Shown here: positions 56,521-64,000 of the stretch, piece by piece
How the letters are laid out: every line of letters starts with the position of its first letter
Position numbering within the stretch: position 1 is the first letter of the stretch
Notes under the pieces: model-generated
Databases searched by the model: none
What the model was told of the DNA's origin: nothing
Seen by the model: only the letters and a program-made list of their open reading frames with translations
Program-made: the position numbers and the translations under genes
Assembly (NCBI GenBank): GCA_947044405.1
Contig: CAMRHE010000021.1
Span: forward strand, 4,758,501-4,822,500
Source: Leptodactylus fallax
Lineage: Eukaryota > Chordata > Amphibia > Anura > Leptodactylidae
Direction of reading: 5' to 3'
DNA length: 64,000 bases

Positions 56521-56647
56521 TATACCAACTGGAATGATATCGCTGAGACCTATAGGCTGGAACACTGTTTATGACTATATGCATGTGCTTCACAGGGAGT
56601 GATATATAAATTCTGGAGCAACCTATAGAAACTAATTATATTCTGCT

Positions 56648-56790
56648 TTAATCATTATTATTATTATTATTATTATTGGTTATTTATATAGCACCATTAA
56701 TTCCATGGTGCTTTACATTTGAGGGTTAACATACGGTACACAAGATATACAAAACAGATAATACTAACAGTGACCAACAGGCAATGAATG
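56648..56790 (-). repeat. Retroposon-like tail with (ATT)n, inverted copy
   Basis: (ATT)8 then TTATATAGCACCATTAATTC, the complement of the tail at 3955-4138, extending to GTATATCTTGTGTACCGTAT read on the minus strand. Confidence 0.6.
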
Positions 56791-57486
56791 TGATGAAATA
56801 CTTGTCTTACTGTATATGGCCAATTGTTCCAGTTCTCCACACTAGGTTTTATACATATATCCCTAAATATTTTTTGTACAGACCATGGTTGAAGGTGTTC
56901 TTATGTGCCAAAGTACAGCATTTGTGCATATGACTTTAAATTAGCCCTAAAGGTGACCAAAACACATACTGTAACCTCCCAGGTTTCCCTTTTTGGAGAG
57001 ACAGTCCCTACTTTTGACCCAAGTCCCCTTTGTCCCTCTTTGCTCCTTAAATGTCTCTCATTTTGAAAAAAATGTATATTAATTAACTTAACTATATTGC
57101 TCCAGAAACTGGAATCTGGTCCATACATGTACATTGCACCCCAATTTATATATTATGTAATAATTTGGTGCACTTTAAATGTCTGTATTCAGATATTTTT
57201 TGTGCTAATATTTTAATAAAAGCCTATTCAAGTATATAGATATGCAAACAAATTTTAAGCTTTCACCCAGTGAACTATAAGTGTCCCTCTTTGACAGTTA
57301 GGAGGTATGCAGAAATGTATGTAGCTCTTTTTATATTACAGCTATTCTTCCTGACTTCCTCAGCTGAATTTGCATATGTTTCAATTGGGAGAGGGAATGG
57401 CAGACACTTCTGACAGTGTTTTATCTCCTCTGGGAATAAAGGACTGGGCATGGTGAAGTCTAACATGCCTGATCCTTTTTTTCACT
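56791..57486. other. Intergenic, no gene seen
   Basis: Nothing recognised except a phrase TGTAACCTCCCAGGTTTCCC near 56,970 and GTCCCTCTTTGACAGTTAGG at 57,282, echoes of the 11,432 element ends. Confidence 0.35.
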
Positions 57487-57965
57487 AGTAGTATAGTGTT
57501 GTACCGTGTTAGCCATAGAAAGTAGTGGAAGAGTGAAGAAATCAGGTGATACCTTTTAGAGGCTAACTGAGTATATTTGGTAAGTAAGCTTTCAAGAGTG
57601 CTAGCTCTCTTCTTCAGACTTGGTATAATACTGGAAACTGAAAATTCCCACTATTTATACATACACTAGACATGGATCTTCAAAAGGATCTTGGAATAAC
57701 AAAATTCAATATAAGTAGGGAAGTATTTACAACTGGTCAGGAAATGTATTTAATTTTAGACTGTTTATTTCCTGACCTGTTGTAAATACTTCCCTACTTA
57801 TATTGCATTTTGTTATTCCAAGATGCTTTTGAAGATCCATGTCTTGTGTATGTATAAATAGTGTGAATTTTCAGTTTCTAGTATTACACCATGTTTGAAC
57901 AAGAGAGCTAGCACTCTCGAAGCTCACTATCAAATATACTCAGTTAGCCTCTAAAAGGTATCGCC
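57487..57965. repeat. Foldback element, about 480 bp
   Basis: The left arm (GATACCTTTTAGAGGCTAAC, GAGTGCTAGCTCTCTT, AAGTAGGGAAGTATTTACAA) is repeated inverted on the right (TTGTAAATACTTCCCTACTT, AAGAGAGCTAGCACTC, GTTAGCCTCTAAAAGGTATC), with the centre near 57,745. Confidence 0.88.
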
Positions 57966-60489
57966 TTTTTTCACTGACATCTTCCATCATTGGAGATTTG
58001 GTATAACCTTAAATACATGGTACACATAGTATGGCCATCTTCACTCCTGCAACAAGATGTCACTATGTAACAACAAAAACAAAACAAAAACAGTGGACAT
58101 TATGGTAGTGCTGTAAAAATTTAAGTTTAAATTTTGATATCTCATAAATGGTCTGTGGCACATCTCCATTGAAATGTACTACTAAGGAGGCTATGTATAG
58201 ACTATATAAATCCTTCATTTTAGTTAATGTTTGTTTTTTAACCGCAAAAGCCATGATATAAATTAAGATGAAGACACCATTTACTTGCTCTTTAATCAAT
58301 AAATGTCACAGTTTTCTGGTGTTTTAGGCTATTTTATAATCTGCAATAATTAAATGTAATTACATTTGATGAACTGTGACCAGTTATACGATGTGGTCTC
58401 AGCTTAAATTCAGATTCTAGCAAATCCTGCCATTTTTAGTATCACTTACATTTCTTCTTATTTGATTTTATAGAGTATGTGATATAGCTTGTTTGGAGAT
58501 TTACGCCCTATCTGAAGCTGGCCACAGACATATAGGTTTTTGCATGAATGCTATAATCATTGTTACTGTATGATCATAGTATTTACCACTAGACTTGTTT
58601 TTTTCTACAAATTGTTCAGGCATTCAGCGAGAACCATTTGTACTATTGATAAAATGGCCTTTTTGTGATAGAATCCTGCCCCATGTGTACTACATGTATG
58701 TATAAGGTGAAAATGACATAGCTTTTCACAATTTATTTTCTGAAGCCTGTAATGATCTTCAAGAAGCCATTTATTAAGTAGCTTGTACTCTTTATTGCTG
58801 TAGTTTGCAATGTGTGCAGTTTCAGTTAAAAAGTTATATTTTCTACCATATCTATTAAGTTTCCAGTTCAATCTAATATCAGAGGCAGAAATAAAGTCAG
58901 AACAGTGGGCACTTCCTTCTTCTCCAGTTCTTTGGAAGGACTTAAAGTAGTTATCTGGGGCTTCTAAACTGATGACCTATCCTTTAAGATGAATGACCTA
59001 GAATCTGTTTGAAGGGGTTGCTATACACTAGCACTAGTTTACTCCCATAGCTCTGTACTTCTAGTAGTGGTTGTGCCTGGTACTACAGCTAAATCACATA
59101 AATGGGACTGGAGTGAATTGTAATAATAGGCACAGTTGCAACTAAAAGTACAGAGCTATGTCTGGTATGTATGGTAGTGGAAGCCCCCTCCTTTCACAGT
59201 TATAGCCACTAGTGTAGAACTTGTGGTATGTGATGAGAAGACCCACCCTTGTGCCATTGTGTTCATATATTTGTGCTCTATGGGTTTCTTTACATTATAA
59301 CAATAAAGTGTTCACCGTGTACTGTTCGCTGATGCTAATGTTGAAGACTTTTTATTGCACTGTATATTTGTGTATGCTATTGTCACTTTAACTGCCACTG
59401 CTGGGTCTTTGTACCACATCTTGTTCTGGTACATTCTGGAGAAGATGCAGTGTGATGATTTCCCCACACGCAGGACTCCATTGTGCTTATTGGCTGTGCT
59501 GTGGGCAATGTCATTTTGCATTTCCAAGATACAGCCCATGCATGCTATGGCTTGATATTTTCTGTCACACTAAGGTGGGAAAAGTTCCATATAATAGAAT
59601 TTTTCCCAGGCCTTTTGGAAGTCGACTACGGTGCAGGTTTGTGGTTTATCAGCTGTGGCTACTTGTGGAGTAACAGTGTGAGTCCAGGAGTGGAGCCTTA
59701 AATTTTCCTGCAAACCAGTGGAACAACACTTGCTGGAGTGCTGTGATTCCTTCAAACAGCTGATCGACAATGGTGCCATTATACCCGCACCAATCTAATA
59801 TTGATGCCTATTCCAAGGTAGGCCATCAATTTTAAAATCACAGATAACCCTTTAACCTACCCATTTAGGATTATATTCATCTAAAAGAACTGATGTATAT
59901 GGAGGGCTTTCTGACAATATGGAAAATGCAGTTTAGCTTCTTGGCTTTAAACATGCCAGAAGTGAATAGCTTATCTCCATCTTTCCATTAAAATAAACAG
60001 GAACTCAATGTACATTTTGTGGGGAAGCAGGAGGCCATAGCTCTTGGCTGGATGATTGCTCAGCCTACAGCTTCTATGTGTATGCAGGCAACAATGAACC
60101 CAAGAAAAAGCCTATTCTGGGTAAAAAGAGTTTAAAACTGTGCTCCATCCTAAAGCATGATGGAAATGAAAATTAGATAAAAACAATTGTTTTAGGCAAA
60201 ACCAATTTGTTTATACTATTATTATAATAACATTTCACATTTTTATTAATATTGATATTAATATCAATTATGGCTGGAGATGTTCTTTGGAGAATTCATT
60301 ACTAGAATGAAGCATCATGTTGTCAGATGTAAAGATATGGATGTTAAATATGTAGGACATCTGGAATTGATCATGCCAAAAAAATGGTTGTGTCACAGAA
60401 CGCCTATATGCTGCTGAATGGTATATTTCACCTTTAAAATTTATCTGTGAAATAGAGGCTCCCTTTTGTTTATATATGGTTTGCTTAAC
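57966..60489. other. Intergenic, no gene seen
   Basis: AT-rich, with a MITE piece at 59,800-59,850 and a small palindrome at 60,247-60,270. The overlapping frames near 59,350-59,780 lie on both strands and have no family features. Confidence 0.35.
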
Positions 60490-61110
60490 GCCCCGCCCAC
60501 TGACGATAAGCTTGACTTTATGAGAGCCTGGGAGCGACACCTGGATACTACACTAACCCCTGCCCATTGAGTTGACTGTAGTACATCGATTAGCAAAGGC
60601 AGTTGGCAGGTCACCCTCATGGAGTCCTCCCGAAAAGTACTTCATAGGAATTATTTGGCCCCCCATTGACACCATATATTTTTTTCCTACTGTTTCACCC
60701 CTTTGCTTCAGGGGCTGTAATGCCTTGGGTACTACACTCCATGTGTGGTGGTCCTGCCCTCATGCCCAACACTATTGGTTGGCTATCCATAGGATTGCGC
60801 AACGGCTTTTTGGACAGTCTCTCCTGTTTAGGCTCCCTTATTCCTTCTTAATCGTAAACCCCCTAAATTAAAATACACCCAATTTAAATTACTCCAGTTT
60901 ATTTTATCAGCAGCCCAAATCCATATCGCCTCCAACAGGAAAAAACCTTTTCTCTCTGTGGCCGCGGATTTGAGACGAATTGATACCATTATGCATCATG
61001 AGAAGATCAGTTCCACCATTTCTGATACCTGCCCCATCTTTGATAAGGTATGGGCTCCTTGGGTTCACAGGTCTCACGTCCCAGGTCTCCCATATTTTCT
61101 CCAACTCTGA
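60490..61110 (+). pseudogene. LINE ORF2 C-terminal remnant
   Basis: The fragment before the 3' UTR. The frame at 60,572-60,871 covers the Cys-rich part; the following part reads KLLQFILSAAQIHIAS in a shifted frame. Non-functional. Confidence 0.75.
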
Positions 61111-61448
61111 CCATGTGATTGGATTGAGTTCTTACTCCCCCCACATTTCCCCTTAGGCAGGTCCTTAGTGTTTACTTTCTGCTACGCTTTTATGTTGTGG
61201 TGCTACTCTTTCCCCCTTCTCCTCTTTTGCATTCTCCCCCATTCCAGGTTGAATTATATATGTTTATTTCCTCCCTGTTTCCCTCTGGTATTTTATATGT
61301 ATTACCTTGATATATGTGATGCTGTAATTGACATTTCATATTGTTATCGAGTCGCATCGTACCTGCATCTTGTTTGCTACTTTGTTTACTATGTTTTTCA
61401 TTTTTTCCTGTTGCCATAATTCAATAAATACCTTGAAACTAACAAATA
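60490..61448 (+). mobile_element. 5'-truncated L1-type LINE, ORF2 C-terminus and 3' UTR
   Basis: Broken frames give DFMRAWERHL, then LCFRGCNALGTTLHVWWSCP, then WAPWVHRSHV, the order seen near the end of L1-type ORF2 (including the Cys/His-WW region). Frames shift at least twice. A pyrimidine-rich 3' region follows, with AATAAA at 61,422-61,427 and a short, decayed tail. No clean target duplication was found. Confidence 0.8.
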
Positions 61449-62092
61449 ATCTGTGAAAATGTAACCAACCCTAATCTTGACTTCCTCATCCCTCTCCAAT
61501 TACACTTTAACTCCCAGCATTGATTCATGATGTGGCCCCGCTGTTTGTTTCACACATGTACTGGACATCATATTTATGCTCTTAGTTTCACATGTTGAGC
61601 AGGATGGAGGTCAGCCAAAGGCTGAACACCCATTGTACAAGCTGTTACCAGATGAACAAGTAGCCATGTCTTCTGATGTGTAATTTAAATGTGTCTTCTC
61701 ACTCATAAAATGACTCTGTTAATTAAAGAGGAATTTTTTATGAGGGGAGTTCTGTTCTATTTGCTACCAATAACCATTGTGCAGTGTCATAAAATTGTCT
61801 TATTAGTGAAGGAGAGTGACTTGGACCATGAAATGGTATGACGTGTAGTATAACATGGCTGATTAACCACTCTCTGACTAGAGGAGGATTAGTCCTTCAT
61901 GACCAGGATGGGCTGGTTTTTTTTTTTTTTTTTATATTTTGCTGGAATTTACTATTATCTTTTTACTTCCCTTTTCAATTTTTAGATCCATTACCTGGAG
62001 GAAAACATGTTAACATTCCACTCAGAAGAGACAGCATATTGCTTTTACCAGAATTACTTTTACATACAGTAATTCTGGCCATACACTTTAGA
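61449..62092. other. Intergenic, no gene seen
   Basis: The 198-residue frame from 61,838 runs from plain intergenic DNA into the Tc1 end and the nested MITE, so it is not a gene. Confidence 0.5.
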
Positions 62093-62210
62093 TACAATAT
62101 ATGGACAAACATATTGGGACACTTACACATTAAACCTACAGGTAACCGTATGATATCAGATTCTAATTCCATGGGCATTTTATGGAGCTGCTCACGCCCC
62201 CCTTTGCAGC

Positions 62211-63241
62211 TAATGCTAGGTTCACAGCTGCGTCTGGTATCCGTCCGCTTAGAAACCATTTTAAGAGAAAAACGATTTGGTACAAAAAGGATTCCAAACG
62301 GTTACACAGTGGATACCAGAATCCATTTTTTTAGACGAATAAGGGTGGGTTCACACCTGCGCTTGAGTCCGTCTGCTGCCAATCCGAGTGAAAATCTCGG
62401 GAAACAAGATAGGCATCTGATACCGACAGGTTAGCGACGCATTGGTTAAAAACCCATTCATTTGAATGGGTTTTTAAAGCAATGCGCGGGTGTGCACTTT
62501 TACACCCTCTGCGCTGCAAATCCTTTTTTTTCATCGGAAACAAAGTCGGACATGCAGGACTTCGTGTCCGACGAAAAAAAAACGGCTTCGCAGCGCAGAG
62601 GGTGTAAGCGCACACACGCGCATTGCTTTAAAAACCCATTCAAATGAATGGGTTTTTAACCAATGCGTCGCTAACCTGTCGGTATCCGATGCCTATCCTG
62701 TTTCCCAAGATTTTCACTCGGATTGGCAGCGGACGGACTAAAGCGCAAGTGTGAACCCACCCTTAGTCAATGTCGGGTGTCCGTTAAAAAAAACTGACCA
62801 TTTGTGTCAGTTTGTGTCCGTTTGTAGTCCGTTTGTGTCCGTTTTTGACCAATCCATTTTTTTTTCCTTCCCCTTTTTCATTCTGAGCATGCGCAGAGGG
62901 AAAAACGGATTGCAAAACGGACTCAAACCGATTGCTATCCATCTGTGATCTGTTTTTCATAGACCTCAATGTTAAAAAAAAAACGAATTGGTTGCTGTCT
63001 GTCTGGAATCCTTATTTTTTGAACGGAGAAAAAGTTCTGCAAGTCCACCTTTTTTTTCCGTTCAAAAGAGCGGGTACCAGACAGAAATGCTCCAAACGCA
63101 CACCAGTGAATGGTTTTTACAGCCCATTGAAATCAATGGGTTTCAAAACGAACCGTTTTAAATCCACTTTTGAGGATTTTGAGACGGTTTCAAAAACTGA
63201 TTTCGTGTGGAGAGGCGACCGCAGATGTGAACCCAGCTTAA
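62211..63241. repeat. Outer MITE inside Tc1 copy F, TAA target duplication
   Basis: TAA occurs at 62,211-62,213 and 63,239-63,241. Ends GCTAGGTTCACAGCTGCG and, inverted, CGCAGATGTGAACCCAGC. A 3-bp TAA duplication fits PIF/Harbinger-type elements (inference). Its interior is itself interrupted. Confidence 0.75.
62341..62766. repeat. Inner palindromic MITE inside the outer MITE
   Basis: Near-complete palindrome of about 425 bp, arms about 210 bp, centre near 62,551: AAGGGTGGGTTCACACCTGC on the left, GTGTGAACCCACCCTTAG on the right, and GGAAACAAAGTCGGACATGC and inverted pairs inside. A half copy sits at 9630-9902. Confidence 0.88.
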
Positions 63242-64000
63242 AACAGCTTCCATTCTTCTGGAAAGACTTACAAAGAGTTTAGAGTGTGCTTGAGGAAATT
63301 TTGCCCATTCAACCAGAAGAGCATTTGTAAGGTCAGATGCTGATGTTAGATGATAGGGCCTGGCTTGTAATCTTTGCTCTTGTTCTTCCCAAAGTTGTTG
63401 GATGGGGTTGAGGATTTCCACACCAACCTCAACCAACCACATCTTTATAGACCTTTCCTTATGCACTGGGATAAAGTCATGCTGGAACATTAAAGAGCCT
63501 TCCCACAAATTTGGAAGCATACAGTTGTCCAAAATGTCTTGGTATGCAGAAATATTAAGACTTCCCCTTCACTCTAATTAGAGGCCTAGACCATACTCAG
63601 AAAAACAACCCCATAGCATTTTCTCTCTTTCTTCCACCAAACTTTACAGTTGGAATAATGAAGTCAGGCAGGTAACATTCCCCTGTCATTCACCAAACCC
63701 AGACTCATCCTTCAGCTAGCTTCATCACTCCACAGGACACTCTTCCGCTCCTCCAGAGTCTAGTAGCAATATGCTTTTCAGCACTCTATCTGACACTTGG
63801 CATTGTGCTTGGTGATATAAGGCTTGCACGCAGCTACTTGGCCATGAAGCTCCTGGTGCACAATTTTTGTGCTGATTCTAATACCAGAGGTGGTTTGGAG
63901 CGCTGAAGTTATTGAGTCAGCAGAGTGTTGGTGACTTTTATGTGCTATGTTCCTCAGCACTTAATGACTCTGCTCTGTAGATTTATGTGATCTGCCACTT
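63242..64000 (-). pseudogene. Broken Tc1 transposase of copy F (partial)
   Basis: Minus-strand pieces: MLRNIAHKSHQHSADSITSA at 63,960 downward (HTH/linker region), then MDNCMLPNLWEGSLMFQHD (second catalytic Asp region), then NPIQQLWEEQEQRLQARPYH, with the usual NPIEHLW Glu replaced by Gln and part of the preceding segment missing. Frames shift several times. The N-terminal part lies beyond the window. Confidence 0.8.

Larger units (their letters stand above)
62095..64000 (-). mobile_element. Tc1-like transposon copy F, cut by nested MITEs, runs off the window
   Basis: The left end CAATATATGGACAAACATAT, preceded by TA, is the terminal style of a fish/amphibian Tc1 family (TATGGACAAAAGTATTGGGA). 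It runs to GCAGCTAA at 62,213, is interrupted by about 1 kb, and resumes at 63,242 with AACAGCTTCC. The transposase remnant continues to the window end. Confidence 0.82.

Noticed and set aside
61838..62434. 198-residue plus-strand frame
   Set aside because: It crosses the left end of Tc1 copy F and two nested MITEs; no domain or splice signals support it.

Overview
This window is vertebrate nuclear DNA, most likely from a frog or toad. The evidence is a seven-exon spliced gene whose protein is almost the same as in mammals, several Tc1-type DNA transposons of the fish/amphibian kind, an L1-type LINE tail, and very many short palindromic (foldback) repeats. The species call is an inference from repeat style, not something the sequence proves. 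There is no operon structure, CRISPR array or other prokaryotic system here, and I found no convincing new multi-gene system.

One protein-coding gene is certain: psmd7 (26S proteasome lid subunit Rpn8/S12), on the minus strand, complete from its GC-rich promoter (about 10,911-11,060) to the poly(A) signal at bases 7-12. The seven coding exons sum to 963 nt (320 residues plus stop), and every junction obeys GT-AG and keeps the frame. Its introns carry a Tc1 copy, foldback repeats and poly(T) tracts.

From 11 to 18.7 kb the window is a patchwork of miniature inverted-repeat elements, including one interrupted by an L1 tail with a clean 12-bp target-site duplication. From 18.8 to 24.8 kb lies a satellite-like tandem array: degenerate 39-bp and about 31-bp units on the left, and a homogenised 80-bp unit (about 45 copies, one HindIII site in most units) on the right, split by a Tc1 insertion. 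From 24.8 to 35.7 kb there is AT-rich single-copy-looking DNA mixed with foldback elements, two of them an inverted pair.

From 35.7 to 50.6 kb sit four more Tc1-type elements. One carries an open 340-residue DD34E transposase ORF, two are sister copies in the same orientation, and one is a deleted element with DD38E spacing. From 50.6 to 60.5 kb is mostly single-copy-looking DNA that could contain conserved non-coding elements. From 60.5 kb to the end there is an L1-type 3' end and a Tc1 element cut by a foldback element that is itself cut by another foldback element.

Apart from psmd7, the reading frames belong to transposases, mostly broken, or are chance frames in repeats. The window is best read as a housekeeping gene at the left edge of a repeat-rich intergenic region, with the order of insertions readable at several nested sites.
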